From NCBI GenBank assembly GCA_018780265.1, contig JADMJV010000017.1:1-64000 (forward strand): a DNA stretch of 64,000 nucleotides, given 5' to 3'. A program made the position numbers and the translations under genes. Every line of letters begins with the position of its first letter. The first letter of the stretch is position 1. The stretch comes from a bacterium (lineage in GTDB: Bacteria > Vulcanimicrobiota > Xenobia > Xenobiales > JADMJV01). The notes below the pieces were generated by a model. The model saw only the letters and a program-made list of their open reading frames with translations. It was not told the DNA's origin and made no database searches. Shown piece after piece: positions 33,601 through 41,431 of this stretch.

Positions 33601-36600
33601 AGAACGTCCGCCTGAACGGGGTCGTAGGGCCCCAAACGCGCCTGAGCCAGACCAGCGGCCCGAATCAAGGGAGCCAGGGCCTCGATAGGCTTGTGGGGCA
33701 GATAAATCACACCCAGGCGCAACAGCCAGGGAACCATGGAAACATGGTCTGTACCGTGCAGGCGCACCTGGATCTCGGTGGAGCGCCTGAGCAGCCCGAT
33801 GGCCTGTTCCAATTTTCCCATTTCAAAGCTGACTTCAGCCAGGTCACCCATGGTCCAGGCCAATTCGGGGTGATTCTCCCCGTATTCTTGAGACCACAGG
33901 GTGATGGCCTGCAGCAACAACCTCTCAGCCTGCGGCCGCTGGCCCAGATGGCGCTCGACCTGAGCCAATCGACGCAAGACTTCGGCCAGATCCACCCCCA
34001 CCCGCTCTTTGAGCAGTGGCGTCAGCAATTCCTTAGCGTAAACCCAGTTCTTTGCCCGCATTGCGGCAGCGGCCTGTTCCTCAGCCGATAGTTGGGGCTC
34101 GGGCTCGGGCTCGGGCTCGTTTACCTCGGGGTCCGGGAAAACCTCGGCTTCCGAGACCGGCTCATCACTCGACTCGACGGCAGGCTCGAGCGTCGAATCT
34201 GACTGCCCCTCGAGTAGCCAGGCCGGAACCGACTCGGCCTCTGCGCCCTCCTCATTTTCAAACGATCCGTCCAGGCTGACTTCAGCGGCCTCAATCTCAA
34301 AGTCGGGACCGGGGTCAAAGCCCACCTCGACCGGAGAAATCTCCTCCAAAGTTGCCACGGACTCCAGGTCGGGCGCCTGCTCTGGCTCAGCCGCGACCGG
34401 CTCAAGTTCGGGAATTACGGCAACCGGCTCGGCAACCACCAACTCCGGCTCGACAAACATCGGCTCAGTCTCGGCTACCGCCGGTTCGGACTCGACCACC
34501 ACGGACTCGGCCTCGACCGCCGCCACTTCTGGCTCGCTCTCAGGCACCGGCTCAGGCTCAGGCTCAACCACCGTCACTTCGGGCTCGGCAACCTGTGGCA
34601 CAGCCTCGGCCATTTCGGGCTCAACCGCCACCGAATCAACTTCGGCAACGGTCGCTTCAGGCTCGGTGTGAGGCAAAGGAACCGGCTCAAAAACTGCCGG
34701 CATTGCCGACGGGGCCTCTGGCGGCCTACTCTCGGCCAGAGTGGCCATGCGATCCTGATACTGTTGGGCCATGTCGGTCTGACCAATGGCCACTGCCAGT
34801 TGATACAGAAACTGTAAAGCGGGAAGCAGATCGGGATGGTCCATCCCGGAGCGCCGCTGAATCAGGTCGAGAGCCTTTTTGGCCAGGGTGTCTGCCAGCA
34901 CCTGTCGCCCCTGGGCCTGTTGCAACGCGGCCAACTCCAACCAGACCAGCGCCACCGTCGGATGGTCTGCCCCCTGACGCTGGGTTCGCTGATCCAGCAC
35001 CCGCTTAAAGCAGGCCTCAGCCTCTTTGAAGCTCCGTTTCTGCAAGTAGAGCTTGGCCAGACGCAACATCATCGGATCCAACGATTCATGCTGAACACCC
35101 AGGGCCTCGGCGGCGATCTCTACCGCCCTGGCCGTAAATCCCACGGCCTGATCCAGGTCGCCCTGCGCCGACCACAGCTCTCCCAATTCAGCGACAAGTT
35201 GGGCCAACTCGGCGCTGACAACAGAAGTGGCCCGGTCCAGCATATGCACGGCCCGAATCAACACGTCTTCCGCCTTGTCCCACATTTGTCCAGCGATGTA
35301 GAGGCGGCCCAAAGTGGCATACGTTGGGATTAACTCGGGATGGCCCTCGCCCAAGGCCTGTATCTGGATGCGCAGCGAGCCCTCGACCACAGGAATGGCC
35401 TCAGCAGAGCGTCCGCCGCCAATCAGCAGCCTGCCTAACTGCGCTTGACTGCTGGCCGTTTCGGGATGCAAAGCTCCCAGCCGCTTTTCCCGGATATCCA
35501 GGGCCCGGCTGGCCATGGCCTTGGCCTCATCGTGATGTTCCAGGGCCTGCAGGACTTCGGCCAGGGTATAGCAACAAAAGGCGACTTCCAGGTCATCTTC
35601 ACCGAGCCAGGCAACGCTCAGGCGCAGGGCTTCTTCCAACCAACCTTGAGCCTTCTGATTCTCCTGCAGAGCCTGCCATACCAGGCCCAAATTGACCATC
35701 GTAGATACCCGACCGGCATCATTGGGGTCAAAAATCTTCAGAGCGCGCTCCAGCATTTGGGCGGCTTCCGTGTAATTGGCCTGCCGATACAGATTTTGAC
35801 CCAGATTGTTGAGCGTGGCCGCCACATTAGGATGGGAATCACCCAACCCTTGTTCGAACAGCTGTAGCGACCGTCTATAGTGAGTCTCGGCGGCGGGATA
35901 ATCGCCTTCGGCTGTTTCCAAAGTGGCCCACTGGGAGAGGGTCACGGCCAGTTCAGGATGGTCGACGCCGTAGGCCTGGACTTCTTCTTGCTCCATGTAT
36001 TCTAATTGTTGGCGAGCGTCCTTAAATCGGCCCTGATCCATGAGCCACTGAACCAGATCGCGTTTGGCCTGCAGACGCTCGGGATGCCCTACGGGCAGGT
36101 GCTTCTCTAGCAATCCGACGGCCCGGCCAGCCACCGCCTCCATCAGATTGTCTTTGCCCTGCAGGCGAAAACTTTCCGAAAGCGCCAGCAAAACCCGACC
36201 GACCTGCAAACTATCTTTGCCCATAGCCTTCTCGTGTTGACGAACGGCCTGGGCCAATATTTTTTCGCCCTCGGCGAACCGGCTCAGAGCATTGAAACAC
36301 TGACCCAACTGCATCTGACCGCGCAGGGTCAAGGCGTGCTCCGCACCCAGGCGCTCCAGCAGTCGGGTCTGCCCGGCTTGACGCTGCTCCAGGGCTTCGT
36401 TCCAAGACCCCTGTTGTTCCAAGCACTCGGCCAACCAGAGCAAAGCCACGAAATGCTCCTCTGGACTTTCCGCGCCCAATTTGGGAACCAACTCGCGCAG
36501 GTCCGCCTCTAGCTGGGCCCATTGTCCCGACTGCATCAAGGCCTGAGCCCCGTCGGGGTCAAACCCGCGCTGAAACGGAAGCGGCTCGTCGCCAAACTCA

Positions 36601-38093
36601 ATCAGACGGGGAGCCCACTTTTCGTAAAGAGCCAGATCGCGCTGGTCCACGGCTTGATGCACAGCCATCTGAGCGATTAAAACTCCCAACTCGGGCGGAT
36701 CGGTAATCTTCTCCCAACTCTCAAAGGCTTCGCCCAGCAAACGCGCCACCACTTCGTACTGCTGTTGCGGCGCCTGCACCTGCGCCATAAGATACAAAGT
36801 CTGAGCATAGAGAGGGCTGAATTGCAGAGACCTCTTCTCCAATTGCTCTCGCAAAGGCAGCAAGGCCGACTGAGAGGTGACCAGATTGCCGGCCACCTGT
36901 TCCTGTTGCGCCCAGTAGAGAGCATCATCCAGCCAACTCTCCTCCCATTGAGGCTGACTGAGGCGACCCATAAATGCCGCCCGATAGGCCTCAGTACACG
37001 GTTGACCGGCCTGACGCGCCCGCCGCGCGGCCCGCAGGTGAGCCTCGGGAAGAGCGTCCTCGGGAACCCCTTCTACCAGAATCCTCTGCCAGAAGAAAAA
37101 GGCTTGCTCCGCCTGGCCGTGTTGTTCAAGGGCCAGGGCCAGACCGTACACCCAACCCATCTGCTGGGACCGCGAAATACTCAACCGGTCAGCCCAACTG
37201 AGACGGGTCTGCAGCAACCGCAATTGCTCATCAGGTCGGGCTCGTTCCATCACATGGTCAAACAGGTCCAGGTGAGCCTGAACGGGCCCGTCCTGGCCTA
37301 GCAGGTAGTCCACCGCGTAGGGGGTGGCGGCTTCGCCCTGCCCTTCTTCGAAAGCCCAGAGCAAAACCTCCAATTCCTCATCGGCCGCCATGGACCGCGA
37401 ACCCAATACCTCCTGATAGATGGGCCACGCTTCCGCGTATTTGCCCTGAGCACGAACCAGTCGAGCCAGGCGCGCCTTGGCTTTCAACCAGGCAGGACGG
37501 TCGGCCACCGATTGCTCCAACTGCCAGCGCAAAAGAGGCTCTGCCAATTCCCACGCCTGTTGCTGGCAATAAACCTTGACCAGCCGGGAGGTGGCAGCCA
37601 GGGTATCGATGTGGGACGGACCCAAAGCCGTCGCACACCAGGCTTGCTCCAAAGCCAGGGCGGGCACGGTCCAGGCCGACTCGTATTTTTGGGCCAGAAC
37701 CTGGGCCCGCCTCAAATGAGTGAGACGGCCTTCGTCGCCCGCCAGATCCTTCACCAGAGCAAACCACAGCTCCCAGCTGGCTAACTCTGCCGACTCATCG
37801 CCCTTAGCCTCCTGCAACTGGGCCAATCTTTCCAACTGCAGTATCTGCAGTTCTGCCGGGCAGTTGGCCAGGTCCTCGGCAGGAACGGAGAGAATTTCCA
37901 AGGCTTTGTCATAATTTCCCAGACGGGTATAGCTGTGCGCCCAGCCCAGCAGGGTCCGCAACCAGCGCTCGTCCCGGACATTCTCGGATTCAACCTCGTC
38001 GTAAGCGTAGGCGTAGATTTCGGCCGCCTTGGCATAGTCCGACTCAGACATCGCTTGCTGAGCGGACTCAAAGTAGGTCTCCCAGAGAATCAT
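30648..38093 (-). CDS. Giant tetratricopeptide-repeat protein (2481 residues)
   Basis: A single uninterrupted 7.4-kb frame. It is made almost wholly of about 42-residue TPRs of the kinesin-light-chain style, with the repeating pattern HPDLA..L..LG.LY..QGR..EAE....RAL.IREK.LG. Two TPR blocks (residues about 1-1117 and 1340-2481) flank a low-complexity linker rich in Glu, Pro and Val (about 1118-1340; PEPEPVPESEPE-like runs). No signal peptide or enzyme domain was seen; an ATG start at 38093 and a weak ribosome site. Likely a cytosolic or secreted scaffold binding other proteins. Convergently overlaps the methyltransferase gene by 34 nt. Confidence 0.9.
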   Translation of the reverse strand: MILWETYFESAQQAMSESDYAKAAEIYAYAYDEVESENVRDERWLRTLLGWAHSYTRLGNYDKALEILSVPAEDLANCPAELQILQLERLAQLQEAKGDESAELASWELWFALVKDLAGDEGRLTHLRRAQVLAQKYESAWTVPALALEQAWCATALGPSHIDTLAATSRLVKVYCQQQAWELAEPLLRWQLEQSVADRPAWLKAKARLARLVRAQGKYAEAWPIYQEVLGSRSMAADEELEVLLWAFEEGQGEAATPYAVDYLLGQDGPVQAHLDLFDHVMERARPDEQLRLLQTRLSWADRLSISRSQQMGWVYGLALALEQHGQAEQAFFFWQRILVEGVPEDALPEAHLRAARRARQAGQPCTEAYRAAFMGRLSQPQWEESWLDDALYWAQQEQVAGNLVTSQSALLPLREQLEKRSLQFSPLYAQTLYLMAQVQAPQQQYEVVARLLGEAFESWEKITDPPELGVLIAQMAVHQAVDQRDLALYEKWAPRLIEFGDEPLPFQRGFDPDGAQALMQSGQWAQLEADLRELVPKLGAESPEEHFVALLWLAECLEQQGSWNEALEQRQAGQTRLLERLGAEHALTLRGQMQLGQCFNALSRFAEGEKILAQAVRQHEKAMGKDSLQVGRVLLALSESFRLQGKDNLMEAVAGRAVGLLEKHLPVGHPERLQAKRDLVQWLMDQGRFKDARQQLEYMEQEEVQAYGVDHPELAVTLSQWATLETAEGDYPAAETHYRRSLQLFEQGLGDSHPNVAATLNNLGQNLYRQANYTEAAQMLERALKIFDPNDAGRVSTMVNLGLVWQALQENQKAQGWLEEALRLSVAWLGEDDLEVAFCCYTLAEVLQALEHHDEAKAMASRALDIREKRLGALHPETASSQAQLGRLLIGGGRSAEAIPVVEGSLRIQIQALGEGHPELIPTYATLGRLYIAGQMWDKAEDVLIRAVHMLDRATSVVSAELAQLVAELGELWSAQGDLDQAVGFTARAVEIAAEALGVQHESLDPMMLRLAKLYLQKRSFKEAEACFKRVLDQRTQRQGADHPTVALVWLELAALQQAQGRQVLADTLAKKALDLIQRRSGMDHPDLLPALQFLYQLAVAIGQTDMAQQYQDRMATLAESRPPEAPSAMPAVFEPVPLPHTEPEATVAEVDSVAVEPEMAEAVPQVAEPEVTVVEPEPEPVPESEPEVAAVEAESVVVESEPAVAETEPMFVEPELVVAEPVAVIPELEPVAAEPEQAPDLESVATLEEISPVEVGFDPGPDFEIEAAEVSLDGSFENEEGAEAESVPAWLLEGQSDSTLEPAVESSDEPVSEAEVFPDPEVNEPEPEPEPQLSAEEQAAAAMRAKNWVYAKELLTPLLKERVGVDLAEVLRRLAQVERHLGQRPQAERLLLQAITLWSQEYGENHPELAWTMGDLAEVSFEMGKLEQAIGLLRRSTEIQVRLHGTDHVSMVPWLLRLGVIYLPHKPIEALAPLIRAAGLAQARLGPYDPVQADVLWNLAQAHEKANDLDEAITCLRKRLQFPDAEDAVEVSLRLAQLLLQTQQTEAATQILQKLEVRLPVPAAEIEEQVKALMGHVMVASSRLEEAEPRLLEALQMRTQRLSTQHADLRPILADLATLYSARQADQQVAIFAQQALELTPLEDVEARLQLYSQLGPTLLRLDRRAESEGIYLQWLELATNRHGPNSTALLAPLQALSNIFQQQGENLSAQGLREQAWQILSQSPQVSEAEFLLPLEDLARGAIEQAAWDKAEAWLRRAYAIAEKQDGLAAARLAYALGEVFRGTGRLAEAETAIRRSLEFRQTSLGADHIETLKSLQALAEVYSAQNRYEAAQSMLSRCLEAGKNTLGEHHPDLAGFHRALGILWSQTQRMTEAENSLQEALRLVESVSPAHPDLVPTLEALGQYYQQLDKLAQAAPFYSRALDSMEQSLGPSHLAVADSLLQLGELQQRQGNLEEAERLYRRCMQIRSQKLSPQHPKLAQVRQVLAQLLQKQGHTQPARELFEQALAALWSEQGAETPQVAECLEGLGLLELQGGLYGEAEARLNKALAIREKDTENRQGSAMHTHQLLARVFLESRRPEMAERSLKRSLEIAQKVFGGDRPEVASCLEQLGNLYLNQGRYVAAEALFDRGLEIRERGQQPQHPDSGFCLLGLAQIYLAQNQLTQAWQTAEMAKKIYEEVPQQPNLETAQSFYLMAETLRLQGRYKESEGLYQRCLEIRNKLLGNDHPEVQRGLHGLGVSLMDQGKAPQAERIFTHALRLLETRLGNEHPDLANSLHSLGLLHRGQGRGATAELHLKRALELRTKGLGSEHPDLAASLQAMAQLYLDQRNDQAAEALLKQALGIREKALRADHPALSALLLLLAGLYKSQERFAEAEPRLKRVLDQREKLLGTHHTDTAAILQELGELYLLSGQHQQAETYLKRALDIYEKRLGQEHPTVLPCLHLLWKVYDSQKRPQDAAGIRSRIQLLEVTRPTS

Positions 38094-38172
38094 GCCGGCA
38101 GCTTCTCCCTCGAAGTTGGTGCGCCTGCTTCACCAGCAAAGGCCTTTGAGGAAGGAAGAGGAAGCGAAACAA

Positions 38173-38589
38173 ATGGCAAAGTTCAAAATTTCAGAGCGGA
38201 TCCGGTGGGGAGATGTAGACGCCGCCGAAATCATTTTCTATGGTTCCTACATTCGCTTCTTCGAGTTTGCCGAAAGCGAAATGTTTCGCAGCCTGGGCTT
38301 CCCCTATGGCAAACTCTTTGAACAGCTGGATATCTGGTTGCCGCGCCGCCACATCGAGTGCGACTTCCTGGAAGCGGCCCGCCTGGATGACTTGCTAGAA
38401 GTCTCCTGTTGGGTACCGCAAATCGGCAACAGCAGCCTGCATCTCGCCTTTGAAGTACGCATCCCGGCCCGTACCTCTCAGATCGTGGCCACTGCCGCCT
38501 ACGTGCTGGTGGCCGTCAATCGAAAGAATTTTGCCAAGGTGGCCATTCCCGCTATTTTGAGAGATTCTCTGCAGGCCTACCGAGGATAA
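38173..38589 (+). CDS. Acyl-CoA thioesterase, hotdog fold (4HBT)
   Basis: A 138-residue 4-hydroxybenzoyl-CoA thioesterase-like enzyme. Visible: IRWGDVDAAEIIFYGSYIRFFEFAE, the family's catalytic Asp-containing loop, with the hydrophobic helix FRSLGFPYGKLFE. Close in form to YbgC/FadM. The ATG at 38173 is preferred; GAGGAAGG precedes it. Overlaps the convergent dam gene by 38 nt. Confidence 0.9.
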   Translation: MAKFKISERIRWGDVDAAEIIFYGSYIRFFEFAESEMFRSLGFPYGKLFEQLDIWLPRRHIECDFLEAARLDDLLEVSCWVPQIGNSSLHLAFEVRIPARTSQIVATAAYVLVAVNRKNFAKVAIPAILRDSLQAYRG

Positions 38590-39385
38590 GCAATTCTTTG
38601 ATGGCGCTGCGCTTATCCGACTTCGAGTTAATAAATCGTGGTGCCTGGACTTCAATGCGCTCAAATTCACAATAAAGCTCTTGCACAAACTCGCTGTCCG
38701 AGTTGGACAGCATCACCTGGCATCCACGCCTGACCAATCGCTTAAAAATTTGAGCAAGCAAGCGTTGCTGCGGCTCACCAAAGCTATCTTTCGTGTAGCT
38801 GGTAAAACTGGAAGTGGGGTTGAGTGGCTGATAGGGAGGATCCAAGTAAACAAAGTCACCCTTGCGGGCAACTGCGGCCGCCTTATCAAAGGGACGCGTA
38901 TTCAAGGTCACGCCCTGCAGGGCAGTGTGAGCGGCCCAAATTTTTTCTTCCTGCACGATCGAGGGATTCTTATAGCGGCCCATTGGGACGTTGAAGTGAC
39001 CCGATGAATTGACCCGATAGAGACCGTTATAGCAGGTCTTGTTCAAGTAGATCAGCCGGGCTGCTCTGGCCACCTCGTCCGCGGGCAGCTCTGCCCTTAC
39101 CTGGTAATAATAGTCCGGGGTATGCCGCTCGCTCATCTGACGGAGCCGATCGAGCAGCGGCTGAGGCCTTTCTTGCACTACCTGATAACAGTTGACCAGT
39201 TCTTGATTGGAGTCACTGAGGGTGGCCGAAAAAGGAGCCCGTTGGCCCCTTAACCAAAAAAACATCGCCGCACCTCCGGCGAAGGGTTCAAAATAGCGTT
39301 TAAACTGAGTGGGCAGATAGGCCTGGTACTGACTCAAAAGGCGGGACTTACCTCCGGCCCACTTCACAATGGGAGATGCAACCAT
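38552..39385 (-). CDS. dam: Dam-type DNA adenine methyltransferase, solitary
   Basis: A 277-residue class alpha N6-adenine methylase. Visible: PIVKWAGGKSRLLSQY, the SAM motif YFEPFAGGAAMFFWL, LIYLNKTCYNGLYRVN and the catalytic DPPY at 182-185. These match Dam/DpnII-type enzymes, for which the target is GATC; target here is inferred. No restriction endonuclease gene lies beside it, so it is probably an orphan regulatory or repair-associated methylase. ATG at 39385 with AAGGAA upstream. Its upstream region carries a CRP-like palindrome containing a GATC site. Confidence 0.92.
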   Translation of the reverse strand: MVASPIVKWAGGKSRLLSQYQAYLPTQFKRYFEPFAGGAAMFFWLRGQRAPFSATLSDSNQELVNCYQVVQERPQPLLDRLRQMSERHTPDYYYQVRAELPADEVARAARLIYLNKTCYNGLYRVNSSGHFNVPMGRYKNPSIVQEEKIWAAHTALQGVTLNTRPFDKAAAVARKGDFVYLDPPYQPLNPTSSFTSYTKDSFGEPQQRLLAQIFKRLVRRGCQVMLSNSDSEFVQELYCEFERIEVQAPRFINSKSDKRSAIKELLILGRPAENLSK

Positions 39386-39426
39386 GGTCGTTCCTTTGGG
39401 ATACCCACCCCGGAAACCTTGGAACA

Positions 39427-39442
39427 TGTGATCCAAATCACA
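39427..39442. promoter_or_regulatory. CRP-like palindrome overlapping a GATC site
   Basis: TGTGATCCAAATCACA is an exact TGTGA-N6-TCACA dyad, the CRP/FNR-family consensus. GATC occupies its positions 4-7 (39430-39433). It lies between divergent dam (start 39385) and the PilZ-like gene (start 39567). For the PilZ-like gene a CATACT -10-like box at 39464-39469 would give a start near 39476, placing the site at -41.5, the class II activator position. Confidence 0.6.
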
Positions 39443-39566
39443 GACCCATGCCAGTCACACTGTCATACTGTAATCATTAAGGCACATCTATGGGCACTTG
39501 CAAGGATGGCATCTCCAAAAGGGTGGCAGGCGCTCACGTTGGCTAGGTTCGGAGGTTGCATCGGCA

Positions 39567-40052
39567 ATGGCAAAAGAAATTCCGTTTTTTCGAGCACTCA
39601 ATTTGAAGGCTCTGTTTGGCCGCAAGGCCCCCCAAAAACCCAGTGAAAAAACACTGGCCCCAACTACTAGCGGTCGCTTGCGCAGCATTCTTCCGGTGAT
39701 CGCGTATCGCAGCGGCAACTCTGAACCCCTTCGTCTCCTGTGCGGCCGACTCTCGACCTCAGGCATGGTCTTCCGCACCACCACCCTGGTGAAAGAAGAA
39801 GAATGTCTGGAGATCGAGTTTCTGCTCCAGGGCGTGGGCACGATGAAAATCATGGCCCAGGTCAAATTCGTTGCTCTGGCCTCCCAAGTTCAAGCCGAAG
39901 CTCCGCCTATGCAAAGTTCATTGGGTATGGTGAAGCCCATCACAACCTACAGCGGCCAGTTAGAACTGTGGACCACGCCCTCGCAGCAGGAGCAGATTTT
40001 CGGCTACCTGTGCCGAGAGCACGACCAGGCCAGAACCTCTACCGCTGGCTAA
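39567..40052 (+). CDS. PilZ-like protein
   Basis: A 161-residue protein. After a basic leader (MAKEIPFFRALNLKALFG) it has a beta-rich core SEPLRLLCGRLSTSGMVFRT, then LEIEFLLQGVGTMKIMAQVK, resembling PilZ domains, which bind cyclic di-GMP. The typical RxxxR...DxSxxG residues are only partly recognisable (SGMVFRT replaces DISLGG-like), so ligand binding is uncertain. The ATG at 39567 has GGAGG 11 nt upstream. Downstream of a CRP-like site. Confidence 0.55.
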   Translation: MAKEIPFFRALNLKALFGRKAPQKPSEKTLAPTTSGRLRSILPVIAYRSGNSEPLRLLCGRLSTSGMVFRTTTLVKEEECLEIEFLLQGVGTMKIMAQVKFVALASQVQAEAPPMQSSLGMVKPITTYSGQLELWTTPSQQEQIFGYLCREHDQARTSTAG

Positions 40053-40060
40053 GGGGGTCA

Positions 40061-40834
40061 CTACTCCCACTTGAGTCGCCCCAACCAGGACTCCAGATGG
40101 CTGTGCAGGAGAGCCGTATGTTCCCACATACAGACGTGATGACCGTCCTGGATCACGGTGCAGGTGGCATCGGGCAGAAGCTCGGCCATGCGCACGCTGG
40201 AACGCCAGGATACCAACCTGTCGCGACGCCCGGACAAAACCATACATGGCATGGGCAATCGGGGGAACAACTGCCAGGTATTCCAGCCGGGCAGCGTTTC
40301 CCAGAGCAGGTGATGAGCCACGCTACCGTGACAGGATATCCAGTAAGGCTCTATCTGGGCCACCCAATGCGAGAAGCGAGCGAAAATCTTCAGAAAACGA
40401 TAGACCGGACCCTGCGAGATATTGCCTGCAGTATTGAGCAAAGCGATGCCTTTCACTCGGCCTGGCAACCGTTCAGCGACCAGCGTGGACAGGCATCCAC
40501 CAAACGAATGCCCGATCAAAGCAAAGGGTCCGGCGATCTTTGCCTCAATGACCTGCAGCACATCTTCCGTGAAGTCTTCAATGCTACTGCCCCCTGGCCA
40601 GGGTGAGAGTCCGTGGCCCCGCAAGTCTAGCGAGAGGATCCGATAGTGGTGCTGAAGCCATTCGATTTGAAGGCGAAAGTTATGCCAACTGCCAGCAGCC
40701 CCGTGAAGAAGCAACAAGGTTGGACGATCCCTTCGACCCGCTTCCAGGACATGCAACCAATGGCCGGCCTCAGTTGGGCGGGCGAGAGGCAAACGCTGAA
40801 AAGTCCAGGCTTGCGGGGGCAGAATCTGATTCAC
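40061..40834 (-). CDS. Alpha/beta-hydrolase
   Basis: A 257-residue serine hydrolase: oxyanion-loop LLLHGAAGSWHNF, nucleophile elbow GHSFGG, Asp in SGRRDRLVSW and catalytic His in IQDGHHVCMWEH. All three catalytic residues are present. Fold resembles alpha/beta hydrolases of the carboxylesterase/MhpC class; substrate unknown. GTG start. Divergent from hup across a 198-bp region with paired palindromes. Confidence 0.85.
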   Translation of the reverse strand: MNQILPPQAWTFQRLPLARPTEAGHWLHVLEAGRRDRPTLLLLHGAAGSWHNFRLQIEWLQHHYRILSLDLRGHGLSPWPGGSSIEDFTEDVLQVIEAKIAGPFALIGHSFGGCLSTLVAERLPGRVKGIALLNTAGNISQGPVYRFLKIFARFSHWVAQIEPYWISCHGSVAHHLLWETLPGWNTWQLFPRLPMPCMVLSGRRDRLVSWRSSVRMAELLPDATCTVIQDGHHVCMWEHTALLHSHLESWLGRLKWE

Positions 40835-40901
40835 GGGAAGTCATATTCGCAGACCACCGGATCCAACCTCCAACAACCGGGAGAGGCCGACCAACACAAG
40901 C

Positions 40902-40930
40902 TGTTAACATTCTGGCCACATTTGTTAACA
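40902..40930. promoter_or_regulatory. Paired TGTTAACA palindromes upstream of HU
   Basis: Two identical 8-bp palindromes TGTTAACA at 40902-40909 and 40923-40930. Their centres are 21 bp apart, two helical turns, so both would face the same side of the DNA. They sit about 100 bp before the HU start and 70 bp from the hydrolase start. A dimeric regulator could bind both; no regulator is identified. Confidence 0.4.
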
Positions 40931-41032
40931 AACCTGAAGCCAGAAGGATTTGATGGACATAACTTTAACCCAGCCGCTGCGAAGGTGTTACGTGGGCAAC
41001 ACCAAGTATTTTCTTTGAAAGGGAGAATCCCC

Positions 41033-41320
41033 GTGAACAAAACCGAGTTGGTAAAAGCACTTGCCAAACACACAGATCTGTCCCAGTCGAAAGCGGCAGA
41101 AGTGGTTGATGCGCTATTCGATGCCGAAAATGGTTTGATCTCAAATCAACTGAAGGCCGGTGACAAACTGGTAATCCCCGGCTTTGGGTCGTTCTTCAGC
41201 CGCAAGCGCGAGGCCCGTTCGGCCCGCAATCCGGCCACTGGCAAAACCATTGACGTACCCGCCAAAAACTATCCTGTCTTCAAGCCGGGCAAAACCCTCA
41301 AGGACATCTGCGAAAAGTAG
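41033..41320 (+). CDS. hup: DNA-binding protein HU
   Basis: A 95-residue HU-family protein: MNKTELVKALAKHTDLSQSK (helices), the turn GDKLVIPGFGSF, and the DNA-binding arm ARSARNPATGKTI ending FKPGKTLKD. Shape and length match HU/IHF. A GTG start with AGGGAG 8 nt upstream. The RNPATG tip with its intercalating Pro is intact. A clear terminator follows 23 bp after the stop. Confidence 0.96.
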   Translation: MNKTELVKALAKHTDLSQSKAAEVVDALFDAENGLISNQLKAGDKLVIPGFGSFFSRKREARSARNPATGKTIDVPAKNYPVFKPGKTLKDICEK

Positions 41321-41342
41321 AGGCCCTTTCAACCTGAATTCC

Positions 41343-41380
41343 AAGGAAGAGGTTTGACTCCGTCGAGCCTCTTCCTTTTT
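41343..41380 (+). terminator. Intrinsic terminator after HU gene
   Basis: AAGGAAGAGG (41343-41352) pairs with CCTCTTCCTT (41368-41377), a 10-bp stem with a 15-nt loop, followed by TTT. An outer GGCCCT/AGGGCC pair extends it. This is a good intrinsic terminator. Confidence 0.85.
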
Positions 41381-41431
41381 AGGGCCACAAATCAGCTTCT
41401 TTTCAGAAGCGCCGCATAGAGTGACCCGGCC

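Noticed and set aside
34075..34740. Apparent tandem DNA repeats rich in GGCTC and TCGG
   Set aside because: They are codon-level low complexity of the Glu/Pro/Val linker inside the giant TPR gene, not an independent repeat array or CRISPR.
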